Shown: in pieces, positions 46,911 to 58,632 of the stretch
How positions within the stretch are numbered: position 1 is the stretch's first letter
Layout: the number at the start of each line of letters is the position of its first letter
Source: Anarhynchus alexandrinus
Taxonomy: Eukaryota; Chordata; Aves; Charadriiformes; Charadriidae
NCBI GenBank assembly: GCA_008711295.1
Contig: VUYV01000181.1
Coordinates: forward strand, 1,286,518 to 1,350,517
Length of the DNA stretch: 64,000 nt
Direction of reading: 5' to 3'
Made by a program: the position numbers and the translations under genes
Notes under the pieces: model-generated
Seen by the model: the letters and a program-made list of their open reading frames with translations, nothing else
Databases searched by the model: none
Told to the model about the DNA's origin: nothing

Positions 46911-48489
46911 GCACCGCCTGCGCGCTCTGCCTCTTTTCCGGCCTCCTGAGCATCCCCGAGGGGCCAGAAGGGACCAGCGTGTCTGCTTTGGCACGGCCAA
47001 GCCCTGCTGGTGGCTGGAGGTGGCTCAGGTCCTCGCCTGTGCCCTGGGAGGAGTTTGGGAGAGAGGGGCTGTGGTGGGAGCAGGACTCGGTAGGGCAGCG
47101 GGTGTGCTGCTGCTTGGAACGGGGATGCAGGAGGGGGAGCGGAGCCCTGGGTCTCGTGTTCTTAATTGTTTCCTTGCATGTACTGACCCTGGCCCCATTT
47201 GGGCTCCTGAGGTCCTGTTTGTGTCCTGGAGCCCGTCCCAGCCCTCTGCTGAGGCTGGCAGGCGGGAAGAACTTGTTTGCAAGACTCCTTGATGGAAAAC
47301 AGTTGCCTGCCTCGGAGAGAGGGTTTCCTCCGTTTGGCCGGGCAGTGCCGGCTGTCCCCTCCGCGGCATCGCAGATCCCGGGCCTGGGTGTGTGGGTTAG
47401 CCCTGCAGGGTCATCTGCCCCTGGGAAATCCCCGCCGGCGTGGAAAGCCTGGCCACGAAAGCGCAGGGAAGGCCGGGATGGGGCTGTGCAGCAGGAGGGG
47501 GTGGAGGAGGACCATGTCTCTTTGGCCTCAAGCGAAGCTCTTGGAGAACAGCATCCAGGTGTTGCTCGGGGTGGTGGCCAGCAAGGACCTAAGGAGCTTC
47601 CTCGTCCTCTGTGGTACCACTCTGCTGTGGTGGCATGTGGGGCACTGACTTCACCGGGTCTTTCATCTGGGTGCTCTCCAGCCATGGACTGGAAGGTGTC
47701 CTTCACCTTGGTGTTTCGCACGTTGGCTGGGTGTCCCAGGCTCCCTGACACGGGGGCTTGGACAAGGACCGTGCAGGCATGGACCAGAAAGGTTGAACCG
47801 AGTTTCCAGTGCTCCATCTATACAACATACCATGGATGCTGGTCTTTTTTTGGCTTCCTTTGTCCCGTGGGAAATTACTCTTTTGTGATGAGAGCCTGAA
47901 AGGAGGTCGGATGCTGAGGACATCAGCTGAGCGCCTGGGGACCGAGAGGTTCTTTTTGTTCGGAGTAAGAGGAGGATTAGAAAGACAGAGGAGCCCGTGC
48001 AGATCTGCAGATCTGCGCTGCCTCTCGAATGGACGCTTCTCTCTACCCGGGGGCTTTCTCCTCGCCTCACCGCCTGCCTTCACCTTGCCACCCAGGCAAG
48101 CTTCTCCGGGAACATACGGCTGTATCTTCATCTCCCATTCATGCTTTTCCCCTCAGGCGAAGCTGTTTCTTCTGCAGGAGGCCAGACCTCCTCTGAAGAC
48201 GGGAGCACTGCACGGGCTGGGCTTAATTTAGTGTAGATGTGCACTTGTAAACTCAGCCCAGCCGGCGGGACGGGCGCCGCGTCGCATCGGGGTGAGCGGC
48301 GATGGAGCTGGGTGGGAGGTGGTTTTGCTCCCTCCCAGAAGCTAAAAACAAACTGTTGGGGATTGTGCGTGTGCATTGGGAGGGGGGAGAGCAAAGCAAC
48401 GCTCAGTACTCACCGTCTGCATCAGGAGCAGCAAATAAGGAGCTGAAAGGTGCTTGGGGAGCCGAAAGGTGTGGGTAGAAGGGCTTTAT

Positions 48490-48745
48490 TAGCTCCATTT
48501 GAAATATTTCATCTCGATTCCCATTTAGCTGTGGAATCTAACTTTATTTTAGCTTTAAATTTAGATTTTCAAAACAGGCCTGTCAAATTAGTAAAAGGAA
48601 ATTTGATTAGAAAACGGCAGCGGGATTGAGGTCTTTGTTTTTTCTCTGTGCGTGATTTGGCTTGGAGATCGCTCTTAACCAAAAATACCCTATTGGAAAG
48701 TGGATTTTAGCTAATCAACACTTTCCAACTGGGGAAAAAGAATAG
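48490..48745. other. AT-rich block, candidate conserved non-coding element
   Basis: Contains 'tttattttagctttaaattt', 'gtcaaattagtaaaaggaaa' and 'ttagctaatcaacactttcc'. There are few CpGs and no repeat signature, and the change in composition from the flanks is sharp. Confidence 0.35.
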
Positions 48746-51464
48746 AGCAGAGCTGGAAAATTCCTGCCACTGGCTCCTCAGCCAGCGGCCACCCCTCGGC
48801 AGGGACTGGGAGGGTTGGGTTGGTGGGTCAGGGCTGGGGATGATTCAGGGACCGGAGGGAACGAGGAATGCAGAAGAGGGTGGGACGGCTTTGTGTCTTC
48901 CCTTGTCCTCTCCTGCTCACTGCTGTCCCCATGTCGGGGTTCAACTGTTTGAACTCCCTGAGGACGCGGGTGGCCAAGCCCAGAGCCATGGGGCTCATGC
49001 CGCAATGGATGCTGCGGTGGGGGGCAGAGGGCTGGGAGGGGGTAACGGGGGTCTGGCTGGCTCCGAAGCAGCCATCCTTGCCCCAGTCCCTGCCTGCTGG
49101 CGGGCACGGTGCCGCCTGCCATCGGTGGCTGGATTCACTCTGTGATCACTCACAGATGCTGCAATTACGCCGGTGACACCGTGTCAGAAACCTCACGGCA
49201 GCATCGGTGTGCACAGGGGGATGGGAGGGGGTTATTAGCCCGTTATTATCCATTTACCCAGATATCCTGGCTAATCAGCTTTCAGATGGGGAGAATTAAT
49301 TGGTTTCATTTGGAGCACCAGGCACATTTAATTGAAATGAATTCTCTCCCGTTTCCAAACGGGCACTTTCTCGGCTGCCATGGGATGGGGAGGGGTCTGC
49401 AGCGTTCCCGTCGCGGACCCTCACGGCGCGGTGCGGCTGCAGTGAACCGACTGTAAGAGCTGTGCCCTTCACCCCTCTCTCCATCTGGGAAGGAGCTTTC
49501 ATTTTTCCACGCACACGACCTTCTCGGATGTGCTCCAAACCCTCTGCTTATAGCAAGGCTGGGGAACGCACCTCCCACATTGTCTCAATCCCCCTAAATT
49601 TGTAGAGCGTTGTGTACGGGGGAGCTTGGCAGGTCATCTTGGTGGCACACGGGTGGCATAGCTGTGATTCATGCTGCTTTCTGTGGGCAAGAGGGGGGAT
49701 GGAGTCAGAAGAGGAGGGTCCCCAGGGCTGGGTGGGCATCAGGATGCTCGGCGCTGTTGCCAGCAGGGTCAACTTTTTGGAATATAACCACTTTTTATAC
49801 TTCTGTTGCTGCTTTACTCTGCTCTAGGTCTCACCCAGGCTTTGCTGCAGCACTGGACAGGCTGCTGAGCTGGGCCCCCAAATTGGGGGAGGGCTGAGCA
49901 GTGCCCTGCAGCCCTGGCAGAGGCGGAAGGGGTGGCAGCCGGTGACCTGTCCTGCAGGGGATGGCATCAATCCTGCCAGCGAGGATGCAGGGAGAGAAAA
50001 TCCAGCACCCTGCCCCAAACCCTTCTGCCCCTCTGAGCCATTGCTGCTGCTGCCCCCCGCTCTGGTGCCAGCTCCTCTTAATTAAAGGCTGGCTCGTCAC
50101 TGCAGGAACGCGGCTGTAATTAGCGCTGGGCTCAAGGACTGCTCCTCGCTCTGTGAGAGCGCAAGTGAAAGCTCGTGGCTCTGCAGAAGGTCCCTTGGGA
50201 CAGCAGGGACGCAGCTCTGAGCCCTGTACTGGGGGGGGTGGTGCAGCTGGGTGGTCCCCGGGGAGTCCCTTCAGGTCCTCTCTTCCCAAGTCCTCCTCCA
50301 GCAAGGGTGAGGGGTAGCTTGGTGGTGGACTCGGGGGAATAAGTCATAGGCTTTAAATTCATGCTGTTGAGGAAGGCTGGGCTGGAATGTCCTAAATCAC
50401 TGGTTCTTCCTCAAAACGCTCAGGGAAATGTCCCTATGGAAGTGCCAGCATCTCCGTACCTGTCCAGAGTCTCCCTCCTGCAGCATCCTCCAGGGGAGGG
50501 GGGTAGGTAGGAGCCCTGGTTTCTTCGCCCTTTGCTCTGCTCCCATCACCTTGGATGTCCTCTATCCATACAGGGATAAAAAAAAAGAGGGATTTGAATT
50601 GGAGGTGCCTCCAGCTGCTTTGGGATGGGGACTGTCCCCGGGGTGTGCCGAGCTCTCCAGAGCTGAGGCTGCTCCCGCTGCCCCCCGGGGGTGCCGAGAG
50701 CCGCTCGGCACATGCAAACTCGGCTTTTCCCCTCCCGGGCCAGCAGCGGGATGGATGCCCTGCGCTCCCTGCGTGCAGCTCTGCCTCCCCAGCAAGGGGG
50801 TCGCTGGCCTCGTCCCCTTCACAGCGCTCTTGAAAACGAGCAAGCAAAGCAAAAGCGGTGGGTTCCCATCATATATATGGGAATGTATGTGTATTCTCAG
50901 CTTTTGATCAGTACAGTGAGAGGGTTGGGCGCACGGGTAGCAGGGATTCGACCAGACGGCGTAGCGTGGCCCAACGGGCCATGAAGGAAAAAGGTTTCTG
51001 TGGACGGGCGGGTGTGTGAAGCAGTGAGCGTGGGAACTGTACGACGGGACAGCCCCTGGCCCCGTGGGTTTGCTTTTCCACTGTGCCGAACCCCGACGTC
51101 ATTTGGAGGTGTCGCACCAAGGGCTGGGGAAGGGGAACGCTGTGTTCTTGGGCGGAAAGGCAAAAAAGCCCTGAAACACCTGATAAATTTTATGTATGTA
51201 TAAAGTCCTGGTGAAGTTAATGGGAGTTAAGTGTATGGTTAAGTGCTGTACTTAACCAGGCTCTTAATAACCCGGTGGGAACAGCTGTGACGTTTTGGGG
51301 AAAGAAAAAGGGTTTGTGAACTTGCTGAGCTCTCTGATCTTTTGTTTAAATGAAAGTGGCGGATTTGCCTGCGCTGTGATGCAGGGGGAGGGGGGGGGCA
51401 GTGCATTTCTCAAATTGCGTATGTGTAAATGGATAAAACTTTCTTTTTCCACTGGTGTGCGATG

Positions 51465-51610
51465 CCGCAGGTCCCAGCGGGGGCCCTTCTCCGGGGTACG
51501 GGGGGGCTGCGGTGCGTGTCTCCGGTAGCGCGAGTGCCGGTGCCAGAATTGCAGAGCACCGTCGGATGCCGAACGCGACGCAGACACGTGCACGGAGCTT
51601 TTGTGCCCGT
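51465..51610. other. CpG cluster
   Basis: About 20 CpGs lie in about 145 bp (tagcgcgagtgccggtgcc, gccgaacgcgacgcag). It is too short to be called a promoter island with confidence. Confidence 0.35.
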
Positions 51611-52139
51611 TACTGTGGTTGAGCGCCCTCCCTCTCCCCCTGGAAAGCGGTGGTTTGTGCTGCTGCTTTTCAGAAAGACGTTCATTATGCTGAAATATTT
51701 GCACTTTAAATATGGTAAGGCATATTTCTTTTTTTTTTTTTTTGACACAATAGGCTGGATGGTTCCCAAAGCAGCTGCCAGAGAGGGGCTCAGTAACAAA
51801 CCTTTAAAAAAAAAAAAAAACCCAATCCCCACAACAACAAAAAGAGCTCTTTCCCTCCATTCCTGCCTGCACAGTAGCACCTTCGCCTCCTCGCTCCATA
51901 AATTGTTTTCGGATGTCCATAAATAAACTCTAAACCCCTTTTCCAGTCCCTCGCATGTCTTCACCCTGCGTAGAGCAGCACACGCCAACGCAGAGGAGAC
52001 CCGATCCATCAACGGGGCTTGGAGGTGTTGGGCTACTCCAAGAAATCCCTATTCCTTAAGGCTGCGGTAAATTTTTTTCTCCGTGCTTTGCCACCTTTCC
52101 TGGACAACTGTCCAAGATCTGGCAGCCCCCAGAAGCTGG

Positions 52140-52560
52140 CTGGTTAATTGAGCAGAAAGGATGTTGTACGCTGTCGCTCACCAGCACTTGGAAGCTGGAG
52201 GCACAATGTGAATTGTGTTCGTGTTCCCTCATCCGGAGATGTGTATCTCTTATTAGATTAATTTTTTTTAAATATATGCAGAATATACAGTGGGAACAGC
52301 ATTAATTCGCACTAATGGTTGTGAGATCTACTGAGAATTAACTGCATTTTTTTGTAAATTAGCGAGGAAGCGGATAAACACAATTATTAAAAAAACAAGA
52401 AAGGTACTTTTGCAACAGCAGTACATGTTACTCGTTTATCTGACAAGTGTTCTTTACTTTTAATTATATTTCATCATTTGCTAGCGAATGCTCTGCTGGT
52501 AGATATTGTAATAACCCCGGTAATTTCAGACCGCGCTTTAGCATTTGTTCAGCCTTTGTT
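52140..52560. other. AT-rich block, candidate conserved non-coding element
   Basis: AT-rich, CpG-poor sequence with many TTAATT and ATTA motifs (ttattagattaattttttt, gcattaattcgcactaatgg). It shows no repeat signature. The assignment is by composition only. Confidence 0.3.
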
Positions 52561-52709
52561 TGGAAGGGGTGTACCGCAGTGGCTGGGATTTCGGGGGGCT
52601 CTGGAGTAATTGCTACCGGAGCCTGCAGTGGCTCCTGGGTGCCGCAGAGATGAGCCGTGTCCACGTGTTCTGGGAGATGCTCTCACCCGCTCCCTGCCCA
52701 AACAAAGCA

Positions 52710-53217
52710 AAACTGTGTTCAGTTTTAGGCCCCTCATTACAGAAGACATTTTGGCGCTGGAGTGTGTCCAGAGAAGGGCAACGGAGCTGGTGAGGGGTCT
52801 GGAGGAACAGGTCTTATGGGGAGCGGCTGAGGGACCTGGGGGTGTTCAGCCTGGAGAAACGGAGGTTGAGGGGAGACCTTCTCACTCTCTACAGCTCCCT
52901 GAAAGGAGGGTGTAGAGAGGGGGGTCGGTCTCTGCTCCCAAGGAACAGGCGATAGGACAAGAGGGAACAGCCTCAAGTTGCGCCAGCGCAGGTTTAGATT
53001 GGGTATTAGGGAAACTTCTTCACTGAAAGGGTTGTCAAGCACTGGAACAGGCTGCCCGGGGAAGTGATGGAGTCGCCATCCCTGGAGGGATTTAAAAGAC
53101 CTATAGAGTGGTGCTGAGGGACATGGTTTAGTGGTGGACTTGGTGGTGTTAGGTTGATGGTTAGAGTTGATGATCTTCAAGGTCCCTTCCAACCTAGACG
53201 ATTCTGTGATTCTATAA
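52710..53217 (+). mobile_element. CR1 LINE 3'-end fragment, longer and of a separate subfamily
   Basis: It starts near 'aactgtgttcagttttaggc', passes 'gtgtccagagaagggcaacg' and 'gttcagcctggagaaacgga', and ends 'gacgattctgtgattctata'. The 3' UTR (gtggtggacttggtggtgtt) differs from the 3655 group. At about 508 bp it is the longest CR1 piece in the window. Confidence 0.9.
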
Positions 53218-53533
53218 GCACAAGGTGGGAGCAATGGTAGGACCCACACTGCGTTCTGGGGAGGGCACTGAGCAGTGGAGGTACTGAGGTTTGTGGGTGG
53301 TTGGTCAGGGGGTCTGAAATCAGCCTGGGGTTGAGGCAAAGGCTCCTCTAAGATGTGCAGCTTCTATGAGTTTTATCCCTTTTTTTAATTAGCGCATTTA
53401 GCTGCGTCCCTCCTGCGTTGTGCCACCTCTACGCACCTTTTGCTGTGACTGCTACCAGTGCTGCTCTGTCCATGGGGGCCAACTGACCAGCAGGTTGGCT
53501 TCTCCATCAGATGCTAAAATGGATATTCTGCAT

Positions 53534-53658
53534 CAAGGCCAGGTTGGACAGGGCTTTGGGCAACCTGGTCTAGTGGGAGGTGTCCCTGCCCATGGCAGGA
53601 GGGGTGGAACTAGGTGATCCTTAAGGTCCCTTCCAACCTAAGCTATTCTATGATTCTT
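53534..53658 (+). mobile_element. Short CR1 LINE 3'-end fragment
   Basis: It starts at 'caaggccaggttggacaggg' and ends 'gctattctatgattcttttt'. Only the last 125 bp of the element are present. Confidence 0.85.
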
Positions 53659-54929
53659 TTTTTTTTCTGGTGGAGAAGATGCCAGCTCGGGCAGAAGCTG
53701 TGAAGGTGTTTATGACCTCTGCTGGGTAGTGGGTGAACATGATAAAAATGGCTCCAGAAAAGCACAGAGTGATGTGGCTCGGCCAGCACAGCCAAGGGCA
53801 TTGTGCCAGATGCTCTGCCCTGGGATAGGGCATCTGCACAGGCAGAGCTTTGCCCACAGCTCAGGGCAGGAAAGTCCGGAAAAACCCCATGGGATGTTCC
53901 TGTAGGCAACACTGTCCCTGAAACGGGAGGAGTGAAGTGCGGAGCAAGGCGGGTTCGGGCTCCCGTGGGACCGGCTGTCCCTGCGCAGGCTTGCGCGGGT
54001 GCAAGGTGCAAATCTGCAGGTCTGTTGGAGGGGTCTGATTAAGAGGATCCCCCAAGTGACCATCTTGGGAAGCTCTGGAGGGAGGAGAGGTGCAGCAGGG
54101 ACATACTCCCTACTAGCATCAGGCAAAGCAGGCATGGTTAAGCTACGGTTACTGGCGATTTCAGTGAAACCAAACCAAAACTGAGCCTTGGAGAACTTCA
54201 TTGCTCTTCTCTTTCACCGGGGAAGGCCACACAGAGTCTCTTTGGTGGTCCTCCATGGTATTGAGTGGATTCCCACTTGCTCTTCCCCTGGCAGAGGCTG
54301 TCTTTGCTGGGATGCAGCCGCAGGGCAGCTCCACCGGCTGTTGAGATGCTCCTTGCCCGAGCCTGGTCCCCGCGGGCGGTCGCGGTTCGGGCTCTGCTCT
54401 GAAGACGGTGCAGAGGGGGACATTGCACTGGGTGGTGGCTCTGCGCTTGCTGGCTTTGAGGGACGTGCCTTTCGCCCCGTGGGTAATGGCAAGGTGCGTT
54501 GTGTGTCGGCACAACCCTGGGCGCCCACAACCCCTGGCAGCCCTTGCTGCGAGACCTCTTGTGTGCCGGAGAGACTTACTGGGGGTGGGGTGAATTATTT
54601 TATTTAAAAGCAAAATTGGCTGTTATTAATTCAAGTGGATTTTTTTTGCCCTAAAATGCATTTCGGGTCCCGGGTGTAAATGAGCCAAGCAGGAGGAACG
54701 TGTGGAGGTGTCTCTGGCGGGCTCGGCGGGGAGGAGGGATGGGGCTCGGTAGCTGAAACTCCTTCGGGGGGGGGAGAAAAAAGAAAAAGAAAGGAAAAAA
54801 AAAAAAAGGCGCTTTTGTTTTTGGTGTCAGCTTTGCACTCCGGCAGCCTGCCCGCATTAGGGAAACATGAGCGCGAGCGCACGAGACCTTATGCATTTTA
54901 AAATCTTCCCCCTCTGAGGGCAGGCTCCG

Positions 54930-55400
54930 GGTTAGCGGGTCAGCCGGTTTAGGTGAACCATTTAGCGCGCATTAAAATCACAATTTATGCAATCTGCGCT
55001 CCGGCTTTAAAAAGAGCTGGCAATCAGGTGCTTAATAAAATCACCTCCAGCCCTCCTCTTTCAGTTCACTGCAAATAAATGCCTTTTTTTTTTTTTTACA
55101 TCATAAAAATGGATTAGGAGCCGTTTTGAATTGTTATCCTAGCGAGATGTGCAGCGCGGGATACGCAGGCATGTTGGGTGCAATTGAGGTTTGTGTGTTT
55201 TGGTGCTCGTGTACAGCCGGTGCCTGGGAGACCATTCAAATAAACATTTACTGGAACATCACATCGCGCGTCTGAACGGCGCAGAAAAGGCTGATTGGCA
55301 GGTTCACTCCTCCTTTTTGTTTTCCGTTCTTGGATGAAACAGCGAAACAAAATTTAGCGTGGCTTAAAAAAAAATAAATAAAATTATATGGAAATGTGAC
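54930..55400. other. AT-rich block, candidate conserved non-coding element
   Basis: Sequence such as 'gcgcattaaaatcacaattt', 'ggtgcttaataaaatcacct' and 'attcaaataaacatttactg'. It is unique-looking and interrupted only by a T-run. The composition resembles developmental enhancers, but this is inference. Confidence 0.35.
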
Positions 55401-56763
55401 TTTTTGTCTGACTCGTTTTTATTTTTTATTTTTTTTTAACGTCGAAGAGTCGGAGATTTTAAAGTTATGGTTCCCACAGCAACTGTAACTCTCATCTCTT
55501 GTGCGTGTGTTATACTTCGCAGGACTGTATATGCTATTAAATTTATGCCCGATGCGTGTGTGGACGGCATGGTGAGTAGAGTGTGATGGATCCGCACGAG
55601 CCTGCTGGAGCCATCCGATGGGAACTCTTCCTATCAACCCCCCGGGCCAGATCCTGCGCTCCCTTCCGCCAGTATAACCCCTTTCAGAGAGGGCGGTTCA
55701 TCGGCGCTGTGGGCTCTGGGCAGGGTTGGGTGATGTGGCTGTGATAACGACAACAACTAAAAGCAGTGTCCCATCATCGCTGGAGCTCAGCGATGTTGTA
55801 AGAGCTGTGGAAAGAGGGGAAAATAATAAAAAAAGAGACATAATACAGTTTTCTTTGGGCTACAAGCAGCCGTCCCCGCTCAGCAAAGCGCTGAGGCGTG
55901 TGCTATAGTCTCATGGACTGTAATGGGAATTAAACACACATTTGAAGTTAAGCGTGTGGTTAAGCACCTCGGTGGAGCAGTGCTTGAATGGGGATTTGAA
56001 GCGTACAGGGAGAAAATGCGGTATTTTTTTAGTAGATTTGCCCTGTATCGTTGCTGTCTTGTGCGGAGAGGTGGGGTTGAGTGGTTTTGAGGTCAGGACC
56101 GGATTCAGATCTCTCTGGAGGTTTTGGTTTGGATATTTTATTTTTTTTTTTTTAATCCTGGTGTTCATCTTTTCCTTGCTAGCCTTCGTGCTGGCTCGCT
56201 GTCTGTCCTTGTTCTCCTCCTCGTGCTCTGCCTCGGTTTCCCTGCCTGATGCCCACCCGTGGGCTCGGTTGCTGACCCCCCACAGCGCACGGGGGTATGT
56301 GCCTTCAGAGGGTGGCTGTGATTCATGGACGGGGTGGGCAATGTCTCCACCCGAGAGAAGCTGCCTGCCATCAGGAGGAGGGAGCTGGCAGGACCCCCAT
56401 GTCCCCGCAACATGCCAGCACTGCTCTGCGTTTTGGGCAGGTGACCTCCAGTGACGGAGATGTCCCAGCTCTCCCGGTAACATCGTGCTTCTTGCGGCTG
56501 TGTTTCTTCTTGAGTGGTCCTCACTGCATGTCAAGCTCACAACTTTGCGTGCCATCCACCGTAGATGCAGGAGGAGAGTAAGCATCCTTCTGTCCTTGGT
56601 GTACGTTGTCCCTTCCCTTCCTCTGGCAGAGGCCAGGTGAGGACCGAGCAGGCTCGGTCAGGTCTCTGCCTGCGCGAGCATCTCCCGAGATGGGATCCAG
56701 CGCCTTCCCGAACTCCAGGTGCTCCATCTCTATCCGTGAGCCCTGCTTTCCTCTTCTGGGAGA

Positions 56764-56822
56764 GGTTGGATTAGATGACCTCCAGAGGTGCCTTCCAACC
56801 CTGACTGTTCTCTGATTCTGTG
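56764..56822 (+). mobile_element. CR1 LINE tail fragment (about 59 bp)
   Basis: 'ggttggattagatgacctcc' then 'agaggtgccttccaaccctg' and 'ttctctgattctgtg' match the terminal CR1 3' UTR of the divergent subfamily. Confidence 0.7.
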
Positions 56823-57299
56823 TCACTGCTTCTGGCAAAGCCTGTTTCCCAAAGCCCTGTTTGTCTCCTGTCCTCTCCCTCCTTGTGTGCCTTTGGTTGA
56901 CTCCGGTACCCCTTCCCTGCCCTCTGTAGGATGTGCAGTAGTGGATGGGGGTGATCTTTCTTCTTCCTATCTCCTCTTATCACAGAACTGAAAGAATATT
57001 GGTATTTCTGAGACCTTTTCTGCCTTTTTAGACTTGGTTGCGATGGGCCAGTGTGTACGGACACGAGAGGGGGAGGACGGGGTGGCAGACAGGAGTGCTG
57101 TGGGTGCAGAAACCTCCGTTCTGCAGGAAACAGCCAAAACTCCCCCATCATGGGGACAACAGCCGGAGGTGGAGGGATGGTGTGCCGGCCACGGGCACGT
57201 CCTGCGCCCCGGGAGGGCGAGGAAGCGGCGGGGCGCAGAGGAGGTCGTGAAAAACAGCAGTGCGCAGGAGAAGGAAGACTCCGGGAGATGTCTGCAGAG

Positions 57300-57400
57300 A
57301 TCACCCTTATTTTTCATCGTTAATGATCTGAAAGAAGGTGCAAACAGCATGTTAATTAAGATTTGCGGGAGAAATATTTAAATTGAGAGGTGCAGCAAAG
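57300..57400 (+). mobile_element. Decayed non-LTR reverse-transcriptase fragment
   Basis: The translation around 57310-57378 reads FIVNDLKEGANSMLIKICG, resembling the RT palm of CR1/L2-type elements (FINDLEEGVNSMLIKFADDTK-like). The FADD catalytic motif is destroyed, and a frameshift follows before 'ttgagaggtgcagcaa' (LGGAA-like). It is a dead relic of the RT core, not a 3' end. Confidence 0.5.
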
Positions 57401-58176
57401 CGAAAGAGCAATAAGGCAAAGGAGTCGTAGGGAGAAGCTGGTGTGGTGCGGGGGTTTGGTCTGGAAAGGGAAGAAGCAGATGCCGTGCAACCCAACACCT
57501 TAAATGTGGTGTTTTTCTTCCAAAGTTCTCTTGAGCGCAGGTTGGTTGGGGTGCAGGCGCGGGGGTCCTGGTGCAGGGTCTGGCCTGGGGAAGGGACCTG
57601 CTGGTGGGACTGGAAGGGAGAAGATGGACAGAGCTGGGGCCGTCCCCCGGCCAGCCTGGGCACACCGATGGGCATCTTCTCGGAGTTTGGCTGCAGCAGA
57701 GTGTTTGGCCAAGAGGATTGATAGCCAATTAACAGACACTGTTATAACGGCAAACAGATGATCCTAACCCTGGTCGGAGTTCACCCTGGGACGTGGCCTC
57801 GGAGGACCTGTGCGCGGGAGCAAGCCTCCACCTGGGGAAGCAGCATTCACAGGGTCTCCGTGCTGCCGTTCAGCATCGCTTTTAGTTAAATTAATTAGAA
57901 ATCTGTTAGCTCAAATTACAGCATGGCTAAAACCTAATGCAAATGTTTGCTACACCTGCTCGTCGAGCGCTGCTTTATTATAGCCCTGGGCAATGGCTGA
58001 GATGAGCCAGGAGAGGTTTGCGTGCTGAGGTGTGGAGGTCCAAGCTTTGGTCCTTGCTGGTGGCATCTCTGCCTTTGGTCTGTGTTAGCTGGATGTGTCT
58101 GACCTGCCCGCTTGTGTCCATGGTCTGGTGGTGCTTTCTGTGTCTGGATTGACCCGGGAGGGGATGAAATGTTGGA
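57401..58176. other. Intronic stretch without genes
   Basis: GC-rich to about 57850, then an AT-rich candidate element (57860-57985, containing 'agttaaattaattagaaatc'). Nothing coding was recognised. Confidence 0.45.
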
Positions 58177-58632
58177 ATGGGGCCAGAGGAGGCCCTGGAG
58201 ATGCTGTGAGGGCTGGAGAACCTCTGCTGGGAGGACAGGCTGGGAGAGTTGGGGGGGTTCAGCCTAGAGAAGAGGAGGCTCCGGGGAGACCTTAGAGCCC
58301 CTTCCAGTCCCCAGAGGGGCTCCAGGAGAGCTGGGGAGGGACTCTTGATCAGGGAGGGGAGCAATTGGATGAGGGGGAATGGTTTTACACTGAAGGAGGG
58401 GAGATTTAGGTTAGATATTAGGAAGAAATTTTTCCTTCTGAGGGTGGTGAGGCACTGGCGCAGGTTGCCCAGAGAAGCTGTGGCTGCCCCATCCCTGGAG
58501 GTGTTCAAGGCCAGGTTGGACGGGGCTTGGAGCAACCTGGGCTGGTGGGAGGTGTCCCTGCCCATGGCGGGGGGATGGAACTGGATGATCTTCAAGGTCC
58601 CTTCCAACCTAAACCATTCTGTGATTCTATGA
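58177..58632 (+). mobile_element. CR1 LINE 3'-end fragment
   Basis: It starts at 'ggggccagaggaggccctgg', passes 'ggttcagcctagagaagagg', and ends 'ccattctgtgattctatga'. At about 456 bp it is one of the longest of the 3655-type copies. Confidence 0.9.

Larger units (their letters stand above)
46911..52709. other. Intronic stretch without genes
   Basis: GC-rich at 46911-48450 with long open frames on both strands, which have no homology. AT-rich blocks lie at 48490-48745, 49240-49360 and 52140-52560, and a CpG cluster at 51465-51610. No exon was recognised. Confidence 0.5.
53659..57299. other. Intronic stretch without genes
   Basis: An AT-rich candidate element lies at 54930-55400, with A/T-runs near 54780-54810, 55084-55098 and 56140-56153. 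A short CR1 tail is at 56764. No exon was recognised. Confidence 0.5.

Noticed and set aside
46979..47899. Overlapping open frames of about 306 codons (+) and 310 codons (−)
   Set aside because: GC-rich DNA with few stop codons. There is no recognisable domain or intron structure, and the translations have no family resemblance. Openness on both strands at once is typical of composition, not coding.
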